Source: Lachnospiraceae bacterium (GTDB lineage Bacteria; Bacillota_A; Clostridia; Lachnospirales; Lachnospiraceae). Taken from it: DNA of 19,822 nucleotides. The DNA lies in contig JAGBNT010000086.1 of the NCBI GenBank assembly GCA_017634255.1, forward strand, positions 1-19,822, in the 5' to 3' direction. Made by a program: the position numbers and the translations under genes. The notes beneath the pieces were generated by a model. It was given only the letters and a program-made list of their open reading frames with translations. It was not told where the DNA came from and made no database searches. Shown one piece after another: positions 7,793 to 15,470 of the stretch (position 1 is its first letter; each line of letters opens with the position of its first letter).

Positions 7793-8029
7793 ATGAAGGT
7801 TCAGAACATTAATGACGTGGATAAGTTTTTTAAGGTAGTTGACAGCTGCAGCGGAAAGGTTGAGCTTGTTACCGGTGAGGGAGACAGACTTAACTTAAAG
7901 TCAAAGCTTTCACAGTATGTTTCAATGGCAAATATCTTTTCAGACGGAACCATCAAGGAGCTTGAGATCGTGGCTTATGAGCCCGCTGACATCGACAAGC
8001 TTGTAAACTTCATGATGGACGGAAACTAA
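7793..8029 (+). CDS. Conserved small protein of unknown function (78 aa)
   Basis: Complete 78-aa frame starting MKVQNINDVDKFFKVVD, with AAAGGAG 7 nt upstream of ATG 7793. It is soluble, mildly acidic, with no signal peptide, no helix-turn-helix and one Cys (Cys19, in the SCSGK segment). The pattern alternates helix and strand (DVDKFFKVVDSC, KVELVTGEGDRLNLKSKL, ELEIVAYEP, DIDKLVNFMM), suggesting a compact alpha/beta fold. I recall similar short proteins in Lachnospiraceae without an assigned function, but cannot confirm that here. It is a single-gene unit with its own strong promoter, an upstream operator array and a terminator-like hairpin downstream, so it is probably well expressed and regulated on its own. 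No function is assigned. Confidence 0.82.
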   Translation: MKVQNINDVDKFFKVVDSCSGKVELVTGEGDRLNLKSKLSQYVSMANIFSDGTIKELEIVAYEPADIDKLVNFMMDGN

Positions 8030-8082
8030 ACGCCCACCCCATGCCAAAGATACTTTTAGAGTAAATTCCGATAGGATTTGAT

Positions 8083-8111
8083 TTGACTTGCATTGCCCTC
8101 GTGTCTATGAT
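8083..8111 (+). promoter_or_regulatory. Promoter of the secreted cysteine peptidase gene
   Basis: TTGACT (8083-8088) and TATGAT (8106-8111) with a 17-bp spacer. The start would fall near 8118, giving a leader of only about 18 nt. The -10 element coincides with the loop of the hairpin at 8095-8123. Confidence 0.65.
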
Positions 8112-8132
8112 GGATACGGGGGCTTTTGATTT
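8095..8132 (+). terminator. Terminator-like hairpin after the 78-aa gene
   Basis: Arms 8095-8105 and 8113-8123 pair over 11 bp (GCCCTCGTGTC with two G-U wobbles) around a 7-nt loop, followed by TTTTGATTT. It is a plausible rho-independent terminator for the 78-aa gene even though it overlaps the next promoter. Confidence 0.6.
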
Positions 8133-8135
8133 ACA

Positions 8136-9041
8136 ATGATAAGAAAAGCTTTTGCCAGAGCACTAACCTGCATGGCGCTGACAATATGCATAATCGCAGC
8201 TTCTCCGGGCAGCGTGCGCGCCTCCTTTTCAATAGGCGCCCTAAGGGGCAGCGAGAAGTTTGACGAGACCATCAGGGAGGACAGCCCATGGTTTTTCGAG
8301 CATGGAGAATTTTCCATGCAGGGAATAAATCAGTTCGGCTATACAGGAACCTGCGGAGAAGCAGCTCTGGCAAACGCCATGAACCATATTTTTTCAACCT
8401 CCTATTATACGGAAAATATGCTCGTTAAGATGGCTGTGGATCACAAGCTGTGCACCACCGAAAGTGATATCAAGGAAAATCTGGGGGGAATGAGCCCCGA
8501 ACAGATGATGTATCTTATCACCTTTCTAAATAACGTTGCCGGTACCGACATCCTGGAATATTCCATATCCATGGACCACATTGCAGAAAATGTATTTAAG
8601 CAGCCCGAATATTCGATGGGCGGCGTCTATGTCTGCGACAACTCCATAGAGCTAAAGGAGGACGATGTCGCCGGAGTGGATGCGGTCATGATGGTGACAA
8701 AGGGCGTGCCGGATGTGGAGGCGATGGCAGAGGATATCGATAACGGCTACGTCTATGTGGAATGTGTGGACAGCAATATCCTGTGGGATTTCGACCGGAC
8801 GATAGTGGAGGCTGTGGGTATGAAGTATATAGCCTCAAATCACTGGATAGCCGTTACGAATACCATCCGGGATAAACAGGGGAAATTGCTGGGCTTCTAT
8901 GTCGTAGATTCCGGAACAGGCACAAAGACAGTTCTAAAGGATAAAATGCACACCATGATATTCGGGCTCCCCAATGAGCCCATAACGGATGCGGCATGCA
9001 TAAGGATAAACCCGGTGGAGAGCGGAAAGGCAGGGCGCTAA
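8136..9041 (+). CDS. Secreted papain-like (C39-like) cysteine peptidase
   Basis: 301 aa. Residues 1-29 form a signal peptide (MIRKAFAR basic start, hydrophobic core, cleavage near VRA-S). A papain-fold triad is visible: Gln66 (oxyanion hole) and Cys73 in QFGYTGTCGEAALANAM, His236 in SNHWIAVTN and Asp258 in FYVVDSG, in the order and spacing of C39-like peptidases. There is no ABC exporter or membrane domain, so it is a free secreted enzyme rather than a bacteriocin-processing transporter. Substrate is unknown; an envelope or extracellular protein, or a self-standing toxin-like hydrolase, are all possible. The start codon lacks a clear Shine-Dalgarno (GGGGG at 8118-8122 is 13 nt away); the alternative Met13 is no better and would spoil the signal peptide. 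It is transcribed from its own promoter. Confidence 0.75.
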   Translation: MIRKAFARALTCMALTICIIAASPGSVRASFSIGALRGSEKFDETIREDSPWFFEHGEFSMQGINQFGYTGTCGEAALANAMNHIFSTSYYTENMLVKMAVDHKLCTTESDIKENLGGMSPEQMMYLITFLNNVAGTDILEYSISMDHIAENVFKQPEYSMGGVYVCDNSIELKEDDVAGVDAVMMVTKGVPDVEAMAEDIDNGYVYVECVDSNILWDFDRTIVEAVGMKYIASNHWIAVTNTIRDKQGKLLGFYVVDSGTGTKTVLKDKMHTMIFGLPNEPITDAACIRINPVESGKAGR

Positions 9042-9130
9042 ATGCTACGCTCAGGATGCGCACCCGCGCGATAGAAATATGCTGTATAAAGGCAGCCGCG
9101 CCCGGCGAGAGAATGTAGCAAGCGGCATTT

Positions 9131-10540
9131 TTACTTAACCAGCTTATACAGTGAAAAGGAGTATTGGTCGAAGCTCATGTTGGAGACAAACTCGCTTTTG
9201 TAGCCGTATTTTGAAGCCTCTTTAAGATAATTCTCATAGCCCGGCACGGCAAAATACCATAATTGACCGCTACATTCGCCGGCAGTTTCCCAGTCGTATT
9301 TTTTAAGAGAGGGATAGTAATACCGCATACAAAGCTCTATCTGGTATTTGTCCTCGTATATAACGTAGCCGTCCCCGGCCTTAAGGTTTTCATCCATATA
9401 GGCTGTCATTGTATTTACTCCCGGGGCGTACTCCGCGGCAAACTCCTGGGTATAGACCGATATGAGGGAGGCGGACAGGATAAGGGTGAATATCCCGGGG
9501 CAGAAAGCCGGGAACAGACCCTCGCTGTCTCCGGCAGCCATCGCTGCCCCAAGCCATAAAAGCCCAAGAGACGGGATGAGATAACGGGCTGTAAAAACGC
9601 TTCCTCCGCTAATGAATGAGCAGACATAGCCGAAGCATAAGGTTAGATAGGGTATTGTGATCAGCAGGGCAGGAACCGCAAACCGTATGCTTTTAAAGGA
9701 GCTGATGACGGCAAAAATAAACAGGATGAGTACGGCAGCCATCAGCAGCAGCGATACGGGGGTTATATTTGTCACATAGGGAAAGCGCAGGTCTGAAAGG
9801 AGCGACCGCAGGCTCAGAGCCTCCATGGAAAAATATCCGCTGGCACGCCCCAGCTGGTATACGGTAAGGACGAGCATCGGAAGATACAGGAGAAAAAAGA
9901 CACCCAAAGCCGTAAAAAAGGTCCTTAAACGCAGCTTCTTATCGCCGGTAAGCCGGAGGGCAGCCAAAAGAAGCATGAGCCAGAGAAAAGCGCAGGGTAT
10001 CAGGGCATACTGGTGGGTATAGCCTGCCAGTACCGAGAAGAGCACAAAACCGGCATGGGCTTTTTTAACATGCTCTGCCTCCGATGTAAGTATTTCGAGG
10101 GCAAAGACCCCTGCAGAGGTTGTAAAGAAAAGCCCCCAGCTGTAAGGACGTATCTCCACTCCGTAATGCAGGAGATGGGGGGCACAGATGATGCAGACAG
10201 TGAACAGCGCAGCCGCCCTGTCCCCGCATAGCCTTGCTATATACCGGGGGCTGAGCCATAGCATCAAAAGGAGCATCGGAAGCGCCGAGGATAGCTTCAT
10301 GATATACGGGCTGTACCCGAAAACGCGGGTCAAGACCCAGGTAAATACATTATAGAGGGGCGGAAGGGTGTCGGAAAAGGTCTGCCGGAGCATCTGTACG
10401 AAGCTGCTGCGGATCATGCAGGCAGTAAATGCTTCGTCAACCCACAGGTTATTATTGAATATCAAAGACAGGTATATGGCGCTGCCTATAAGTCCCAATG
10501 CATATATACCCGTTTTTGTCGAAAAAACACTTCCCTTCAT
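9131..10540 (-). CDS. PMT/GT39-like GT-C membrane glycosyltransferase
   Basis: 469 aa from the ATG at 10540 on the minus strand (a TTG seven codons upstream at 10561 is the alternative; neither has a Shine-Dalgarno). About ten to twelve hydrophobic segments span residues 10-365. The first external loop carries LWVDEAFT, whose Asp35-Glu36 pair is the catalytic acidic motif of GT-C enzymes of the PMT_2/ArnT type, followed by the conserved TLPPLYNVF. Such enzymes move a sugar from a polyprenyl-phosphate donor to an extracytoplasmic acceptor. The last about 100 residues are soluble (DENLKAGDGYVIYEDKY onward) and probably extracytoplasmic. The gene stands alone on its strand, convergent with the cysteine peptidase gene and divergent from the WecG-like gene. 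Acceptor unknown; wall polymer or surface protein are candidates. Confidence 0.8.
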   Translation of the reverse strand: MKGSVFSTKTGIYALGLIGSAIYLSLIFNNNLWVDEAFTACMIRSSFVQMLRQTFSDTLPPLYNVFTWVLTRVFGYSPYIMKLSSALPMLLLMLWLSPRYIARLCGDRAAALFTVCIICAPHLLHYGVEIRPYSWGLFFTTSAGVFALEILTSEAEHVKKAHAGFVLFSVLAGYTHQYALIPCAFLWLMLLLAALRLTGDKKLRLRTFFTALGVFFLLYLPMLVLTVYQLGRASGYFSMEALSLRSLLSDLRFPYVTNITPVSLLLMAAVLILFIFAVISSFKSIRFAVPALLITIPYLTLCFGYVCSFISGGSVFTARYLIPSLGLLWLGAAMAAGDSEGLFPAFCPGIFTLILSASLISVYTQEFAAEYAPGVNTMTAYMDENLKAGDGYVIYEDKYQIELCMRYYYPSLKKYDWETAGECSGQLWYFAVPGYENYLKEASKYGYKSEFVSNMSFDQYSFSLYKLVK

Positions 10541-10546
10541 GATGCC

Positions 10547-10552
10547 ATTATA
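10547..10552 (-). promoter_or_regulatory. Possible -10 element for the glycosyltransferase gene
   Basis: TATAAT on the minus strand, only 6 nt before the ATG at 10540. No good -35 lies at 16-18 bp (TATACT at 17 bp is weak). If real, the transcript would begin at the start codon. Confidence 0.35.
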
Positions 10553-10563
10553 TACCGACAAAG

Positions 10564-10593
10564 TTGAAAAGTATATCTCAACTATGGTATAAT
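10564..10593 (+). promoter_or_regulatory. Promoter of the WecG-like/regulator/ftsEX block
   Basis: TTGAAA (10564-10569) and a perfect TATAAT (10588-10593), spacer 18 bp. The start near 10600 leaves a leader of about 114 nt before ATG 10714. Confidence 0.75.
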
Positions 10594-10601
10594 TCCATGA
10601 C

Positions 10602-10680
10602 TATAACTACGGTAGTGACCGCAGGAATATATCTACGGCTATTAAATGTCGTTGTCATATTAAGTAGTCGTAGTGATATC
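10602..10680. repeat. Copy 2 of the palindromic element, within the 5' leader
   Basis: ATATCTACGGCTA (10629-10641) pairs with 10665-10679 apart from a 2-nt bulge and one G-U. The core CTACGG (10633-10638), AAATGTCG (10644-10651) and TCATAT (10655-10660) match copy 1 at 6677-6704 with identical spacing. An additional arm-like sequence TATAACTACGGT sits at 10602-10613. The element lies in the transcribed leader of the WecG-like gene. Confidence 0.65.
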
Positions 10681-10713
10681 ATCTTGCCCTGGAAACAGTG
10701 GGATATTTTGATT

Positions 10714-11373
10714 ATGAGACAGATTGAATTATTGGGTCTTAAGCTGCAGGATCATTCCGTAAGGGAGGCCATGAGGCTCCTGCATGAGTTTATGAATGAT
10801 GAGGTGTGTAACAAGCTGGATTTTGTTACTCACGAGCTGCTGCTGAGCGCATCAGAAAATCCTGAGCTGGCGGGGTATATACAGGGAGCCGATCTGACTG
10901 TGTTTACCTCTCCTGATATACTGGCAGCCGCCAATATGTCGGGAAGAGCCAGAGAGCGCGAGATTGAGAGCAACCTGTTCCTCAAGGGGATGCTGCGCAA
11001 GTTTTCCAAGGAGGAAAGGAGTATATATCTCATAACTCCGTCAGAAGAGGTCGCGGACACGTTAAAAGCAGAACTGGCGACGATAAATGACAGGCTTAGG
11101 TTTTGCGGGGTAAGTGTTGCAGGAACAGATGATTTTGATATGGATTCCATAGTCAACGATATTAATTCGGTGATCCCGGATGTTGTAGTTATAAGGCTTG
11201 CCGCCGGCATGGGAGAAAAATTCATGGCGGTCAATTCCATGAAGATCAATTCCAGACTTTTGGTGTCATTGGGGGATGCAGAGTTGAAAGGTCTCGGAAG
11301 CGGGTACACTGGTCTTCGAAACTTCATCATCCGCAGGTTGTTTAAGAGGGAGGCTACAAAATACCAGAATTGA
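10714..11373 (+). CDS. Divergent WecG/TagA/CpsF-like protein, probably catalytically degenerate
   Basis: 219 aa from ATG 10714; the frame is open upstream to 10564 but that stretch overlaps the promoter and repeat and does not look like the family. The ribosome-binding site is weak (AGTGGGA at 10697-10703). The fold pattern of WecG/TagA/CpsF glycosyltransferases can be followed: LLGLKLQDHSVREAM start, VTHELLLSASENPELAGYIQGADLTVF, ERSIYLITPSEEVADTLKAEL, NSVIPDVVVIRLAAGMGEKFM. However, the usual Asn of the VTxN motif is His40, the PDG motif is reduced to Pro67-Asp68-Ile, and the GxPxQE motif reads AAGMGEK, lacking Pro and Gln. So transfer of N-acetylmannosamine-type sugars to lipid-linked carriers is doubtful, and a binding or regulatory role is possible. 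It is followed by the CdaR-like regulator and ftsEX on the same strand. Confidence 0.65.
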   Translation: MRQIELLGLKLQDHSVREAMRLLHEFMNDEVCNKLDFVTHELLLSASENPELAGYIQGADLTVFTSPDILAAANMSGRAREREIESNLFLKGMLRKFSKEERSIYLITPSEEVADTLKAELATINDRLRFCGVSVAGTDDFDMDSIVNDINSVIPDVVVIRLAAGMGEKFMAVNSMKINSRLLVSLGDAELKGLGSGYTGLRNFIIRRLFKREATKYQN

Positions 11374-11461
11374 CCAGCCGGAGGATATTTAGGACTGGGA
11401 GCTGCCGGTGAGGGTTCAGGGCAGGTCCTGACGGCAAAAATATTAAAGGAGAAGGTGCCGT

Positions 11462-12553
11462 ATGATAACTAACCAGATATTACTCAGTACCATTGAAGGG
11501 CTAAAGGCTATTACAAATGAAAATTTATGCGTAATGGACACGGAGGGCAGGAAGCTTGCCTCCACCTTTGAGGAAGACCGTGTTCAGCCGGAGGACGTTA
11601 TAAGCTTTGTCCGGTCCCAGGCCGACAGTCAGGAGATAAGCGAGTACCAGTTTTTTAAGATTTACGACGAGGATTCCCAGCTGGAATATGTGCTCGTGGT
11701 AGACGGGGGCAGCGATGCTTCATTCATGGTCGGCAAGATCGCCGCGTTTCAGATCAGAGGGCTCCTAAGCGCTTATAAGGAGCATTACGATAAGGATAAT
11801 TTCATAAAGAATCTCCTGCTCGACAACCTCCTGCTCGTGGATATATACAACAGGGCAAAAAAGCTGCATCTGGAGACGGATGTAAGGCGTATGGTTCTGC
11901 TGGTGGAGACGGGAGTAGAGAAAAACAGCGGTGTTCTCGAAAAGCTTCGGGAGCAGTACGGCAGCAAGGCAGGGGATTTTGTAACGGCGGTTGACGAGAA
12001 GGATATAATAATTGTCAGGGAGATCCCCGACAGAACCAAAGAGGATTCGGAGCAGAAGACAGCCCAGAGCGTACTTTCAATGCTGGAAAAGATGGGCTGT
12101 ACCCAGGCTCGTATATCATACGGAACCAGCGTTTCTTCCCTTAAGGACGTAAGCCACTCCTATAAGGAAGCGAAGATGGCGCTGGATGTAGGCAAGATAT
12201 TTTTTGAAAACAGGAGTATAATAGCCTACAGCTCATTGGGGATCGGGCGCCTGATATATCAGCTGCCGATACCGCTTTGCAAGATGTTCATAAAGGAAAT
12301 TTTCCAGGGCAAGTCTCCCGAGGATTTCGACGAGGAGACGCTGGTCACTATAGATAAGTTTTTCGAAAATTCCCTGAACGTATCAGAGACCTCGCGGCAG
12401 CTTTTTATACATAGAAACACGCTTGTATACAGGCTGGATAAGCTGCAGAAGATCACGGGTCTGGATCTTAGGGTCTTCGAGGATGCTATCACCTTTAAGA
12501 TCGCGTTAATGGTCTCCAAGTACATGAAGTATATGGAGAAGTATAATTATTAA
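11462..12553 (+). CDS. CdaR/PucR-type transcriptional regulator
   Basis: 363 aa from ATG 11462 (AAAGGAGAAGGTG at 11445-11457 upstream). The C-terminus, about residues 298-355, is the PucR/CdaR helix-turn-helix: FFENSLNVSETSRQLFIHRNTLVYRLDKLQ, then GLDLRVFEDAITFKIALMV. The middle region (about 135-265) resembles the degenerate GGDEF-like domain of CdaR proteins, with ISYGTSVSSLKDVSHSYKEAKMALDVG typical of the segment before the HTH. The N-terminal about 100 residues form a small sensor-like domain. Such regulators respond to small metabolites (sugar diacids or purine catabolites in studied cases). Here no catabolic gene is near: it lies 13 bp before ftsE, which suggests it has been recruited to envelope or division control. 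Target and ligand are unknown. Confidence 0.8.
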   Translation: MITNQILLSTIEGLKAITNENLCVMDTEGRKLASTFEEDRVQPEDVISFVRSQADSQEISEYQFFKIYDEDSQLEYVLVVDGGSDASFMVGKIAAFQIRGLLSAYKEHYDKDNFIKNLLLDNLLLVDIYNRAKKLHLETDVRRMVLLVETGVEKNSGVLEKLREQYGSKAGDFVTAVDEKDIIIVREIPDRTKEDSEQKTAQSVLSMLEKMGCTQARISYGTSVSSLKDVSHSYKEAKMALDVGKIFFENRSIIAYSSLGIGRLIYQLPIPLCKMFIKEIFQGKSPEDFDEETLVTIDKFFENSLNVSETSRQLFIHRNTLVYRLDKLQKITGLDLRVFEDAITFKIALMVSKYMKYMEKYNY

Positions 12554-12566
12554 AAAGGAAGCAGAT

Positions 12567-13292
12567 ATGGCATATGTAAGAGACAATTCCGATCAGCCGG
12601 TCATCAACTTGGAAAACGTGAGTATGCAGTATGAAAGGACCGAATCGCCGGCGTTGGACAAGATCTCTCTGCGGGTTGAGCCGGGAGAGTTCGTCTTTGT
12701 GGTGGGAGACAGCGGATCGGGCAAGTCTACCCTGATAAAGATCCTTTTGCGGGAGGAAAAGGCCACCAGCGGGCGGGTGTTCGTAAACGGTATTAACGTC
12801 AGCAAGATAAGGCACGGGAAGATACCCAGATACAGAAGGAACATCGGGGTTGTCTTCCAGGATTTCAGGCTTTTAAAAGATAGAAATGTATATGAGAATG
12901 TTGCATTTGCACAGAGGGTTATATCTACTCCGGCGGGGCAGATAAAAAAGAACGTACCTTCTGTGCTTTCACTTGTGGGGCTGGCGCAGAAATACAAATC
13001 CAAGCCCAGCAATCTCTCCGGAGGAGAGCAGCAGAGGGTTGCAGTGGCAAGGGCGCTGGTCAATAAGCCGAGGCTCCTCCTTTGCGACGAGCCTACCGGA
13101 AACCTCGACCCCAAGACGACCTGGGAGATTATGTATCTTCTTGAGGAAATAAATAATTCAGGTACGACGGTGCTTGTGGTAACTCATAACCGTGAGATAG
13201 TCAATGCCATGCAAAAAAGGGTTGTTACCATGAAAAAGGGCGTTATCGTCAGCGACCAGAGGAAGGGCGGTTATATAGATGAGGATTATTAA
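12567..13292 (+). CDS. ftsE: Cell division ATP-binding protein FtsE
   Basis: 241 aa from ATG 12567 with AAGGAAG upstream (12555-12561). All ABC ATPase motifs are intact: Walker A GDSGSGKST (47-55), Q-loop Gln98 in VVFQDFRLL (a hallmark of FtsE), signature LSGGEQQR (150-157), Walker B LLLCDEPTGNLDP (170-182) and switch His207 (VTHNRE). A short C-terminal extension (KKGVIVSDQRKGGYIDEDY) follows. FtsE binds FtsX at the inner face of the membrane; its ATP cycle is transmitted to peptidoglycan hydrolases outside. The 3' end overlaps ftsX by 14 bp, so the two are translationally coupled. The product and partner calls are well supported by both motifs and context. Confidence 0.95.
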   Translation: MAYVRDNSDQPVINLENVSMQYERTESPALDKISLRVEPGEFVFVVGDSGSGKSTLIKILLREEKATSGRVFVNGINVSKIRHGKIPRYRRNIGVVFQDFRLLKDRNVYENVAFAQRVISTPAGQIKKNVPSVLSLVGLAQKYKSKPSNLSGGEQQRVAVARALVNKPRLLLCDEPTGNLDPKTTWEIMYLLEEINNSGTTVLVVTHNREIVNAMQKRVVTMKKGVIVSDQRKGGYIDEDY

Positions 13293-14181
13293 CAGTTTTT
13301 TCTATACTCTGGGACAGGGCTTTAAAAATATATGGAGAAATAAATCCTTCTCGCTCGCGACTATCGCCACGATAGCCTCCTGCGTATTTTTATTCGGTCT
13401 GTTCTATTCAGTAGTGCTGAATTTCCAGAATGTATTCAGGCAGGCGCAAAACAGCGTTGCCGTCACGGTATTTTTTGACTACGGTATAAGCGACGCAGAG
13501 ATAACCGCTATAGGAGAAGCCATCAAGGGCAGAGCCGAGGTCTCAAGGATAGAATTTGTCTCCGCACAGGAAGCCTGGGATACCTTCAGAAAGGAAAACC
13601 TCGGTGAATATGCGGATACCTTCGGAGACGACAACCCCTTAGAGGACGATGCCAACTACGAGATATATCTGAATGATGTTTCAATGCAGGATTCGCTTGT
13701 AACCTATCTTGAAGGAGTGAACGGGATAAGGGAGGTAAGAAAATCCGCCATTGTCGCCAACATGCTCACTAATATAAATTCACTTGTAGGATATGTGTCT
13801 ATGGGCATAATCTTTATCCTGTTTGCCGTATCCATCTTCCTTATCAGCAATACGGTCGCCCTGGGAATTACAGTGAGAAGTGAAGAGATAGGGATAATGA
13901 AGCTTATCGGGGCTACAGACTTTGTTGTAAGGGCGCCTTTCGTATTTGAAGGTATGCTCCTGGGACTTATCGGTGCCGGACTACCCTTGATAGCCGTATA
14001 TTTTTTATATAACAGAATAGTTGAGTACGTTACGGAACGCTTTGAGATATTATCCTCAATACTCAAGTTCCTTCCGGTGGAGGAGATATTCCTGACACTG
14101 GTGCCTGCCTCCCTGATCCTGGGTGTTGGCATAGGCTTTCTGGGAAGCTTTACCTCTACCAGAAAGCACTTGAAGGTGTAA
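13279..14181 (+). CDS. ftsX: Cell division permease-like protein FtsX
   Basis: 300 aa from ATG 13279, inside the last codons of ftsE; GGAAGGGCGG upstream (13261-13270) serves as ribosome-binding site. Topology is that of FtsX: cytoplasmic N-terminus with the conserved QGFKNIWRNKSFSLATI segment, helix about 24-46, an extracytoplasmic domain at about 47-170 (SVAVTVFF...IEFVSAQEAW), then helices at about 172-195, 222-245 and 273-293. The loop NTVALGITVRSEEIGIMKLIGATDFVVRAPFVFEG is the FtsX/MacB signature region. FtsX carries no transport function; its outer loop binds and activates a coiled-coil hydrolase, here very probably the product of the next gene, whose ATG directly follows this stop codon. 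Confidence 0.95.
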   Translation: MRIINSFFYTLGQGFKNIWRNKSFSLATIATIASCVFLFGLFYSVVLNFQNVFRQAQNSVAVTVFFDYGISDAEITAIGEAIKGRAEVSRIEFVSAQEAWDTFRKENLGEYADTFGDDNPLEDDANYEIYLNDVSMQDSLVTYLEGVNGIREVRKSAIVANMLTNINSLVGYVSMGIIFILFAVSIFLISNTVALGITVRSEEIGIMKLIGATDFVVRAPFVFEGMLLGLIGAGLPLIAVYFLYNRIVEYVTERFEILSSILKFLPVEEIFLTLVPASLILGVGIGFLGSFTSTRKHLKV

Positions 14182-15447
14182 ATGAAAAGAAGGTTATTAC
14201 AACTAATAGTTCTTTTTATTATCATGTTTTCGGTGTGTACAGTCAGTGTGACCACTTATGCTGATGAAGATGAGGAGGGGGAAGAAGATGATTCTTCCTC
14301 TTCTTCGTCGGGGGCTTCGTCGCTTTTGACCAATGATAAGATCAAATCCAGCGAGAAGGCAAAATCCGATGCTGAGCGGACAAAGGCTGCTCTGACCCAG
14401 GGCGAGGAAAATGCTAAAAAGATAATAGCCTCGCTGGAAACTGCCAAATCAGATGCACAGGAATATGTTACCCGGATAGACGGGGAAATAAGTGATATTC
14501 AGGATAAGATAGAGACAATCTCTGCAAATATCGTCCGGCTTGATGAGGACATAGCAAAGACCCGGGAGGAGCTAGAGGAAGCTGAGGAGACCCGTGACCA
14601 GCAGTACGAATATATGAAGATGCGGATCAAGGCATCCTATGAAAGCCGAACCCAGACGATAGTGGAAGCCATATTTACCTCCAAAGGGATAGGCGAGCTT
14701 CTAAACCGGTCGCTGTATTTAAACGAGGTGGCGGCTTATGACGACAGGAAGCTTGCCGAATTTGCCGAGACGGTCGAGACAGTGGAGGAGACCGCCCGTA
14801 TCCTTGCCGCCGAGGAGGAGGAACTCCAAAAAGTCATGGACGACGCCCTTGCGGAAGAGACTGCCGCCCAGACTTTATTGAATGAAAAAGAGCGTGAAGT
14901 AGCCGCGTATACCGCCTCCATAGGTGATAAGGAGGCGCAGATAAGAGAATATAAGGCGATGATAGCGGAGCAGGATTCCATAATCGCCACAATGGAAGCT
15001 GCGATAAAGGCTGAACGGGAGAGGCTTGTACAGGAGGCTCGAAAATACGGGGGCGGAGTCTTTGCGCATCCCTGCCCCGACTATACAAGGATCTCCGATG
15101 AGTACGGAATGAGGATGCACCCGACACTGGGCGTGGAGCTGATGCATAACGGCATTGACTTTGCCGCTGCCTCTGGGACTCCCATATATGCGGCAGCGGA
15201 TGGCGATGTCGTCGGTGCAGGGTATTCCGCCAGCATGGGAAATTATGTGATGATCGACCATGGAAGCGATATAATTACAATATACATGCATGCTTCAAAG
15301 CTCCTGGTTTCACAGGGGGACGAGGTCTCCAGAGGAGATAAGATAGCCCTTGTGGGATCGACGGGCAGATCCACCGGACCCCACCTGCATTTTGGGGTCA
15401 GGGAAAACGGATCCTATGTAAATCCCGCCAAGTACCTCGGCGGTTGA
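14182..15447 (+). CDS. FtsX-partner M23 peptidoglycan endopeptidase (EnvC/PcsB-like coiled coil)
   Basis: 421 aa; ATG 14182 directly follows the ftsX TAA, with GAAGGTG (14172-14178) inside ftsX as ribosome-binding site. Residues 1-27 form a signal peptide, followed by an acidic and Ser-rich linker (DEDEEGEEDDSSSSSS). Residues about 50-290 are predicted long coiled coil, rich in Glu, Lys and Ala. The C-terminal M23/LytM domain (about 300-421) has the zinc ligands His322 and Asp326 (HNGID) and His403 in PHLHF, with His401 and His370 (YMHAS) as catalytic histidines, so it looks active. Position and architecture match hydrolases whose coiled coil docks on FtsX. It likely cuts peptide cross-links during septation. 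Confidence 0.92.
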   Translation: MKRRLLQLIVLFIIMFSVCTVSVTTYADEDEEGEEDDSSSSSSGASSLLTNDKIKSSEKAKSDAERTKAALTQGEENAKKIIASLETAKSDAQEYVTRIDGEISDIQDKIETISANIVRLDEDIAKTREELEEAEETRDQQYEYMKMRIKASYESRTQTIVEAIFTSKGIGELLNRSLYLNEVAAYDDRKLAEFAETVETVEETARILAAEEEELQKVMDDALAEETAAQTLLNEKEREVAAYTASIGDKEAQIREYKAMIAEQDSIIATMEAAIKAERERLVQEARKYGGGVFAHPCPDYTRISDEYGMRMHPTLGVELMHNGIDFAAASGTPIYAAADGDVVGAGYSASMGNYVMIDHGSDIITIYMHASKLLVSQGDEVSRGDKIALVGSTGRSTGPHLHFGVRENGSYVNPAKYLGG

Positions 15448-15470
15448 GGCATCATGCTGAAAGGAAGAAT

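Noticed and set aside
9042..9130. Possible bidirectional terminator between the convergent peptidase and glycosyltransferase genes
   Set aside because: GCCGC/GCGGC (9095-9099/9122-9126) is followed by ATTTTTA, but the stem is short with a 22-nt loop; alternative pairings (AAATGC/GCATTT) span 80 nt. Too weak to annotate.
11403..11436. Stem-loop TGCCG...CGGCA with inner TCAGG/CCTGA before the CdaR-type gene
   Set aside because: It has an 8-nt bulge and is followed by A residues, not T, so it is not a terminator; no further evidence of function.
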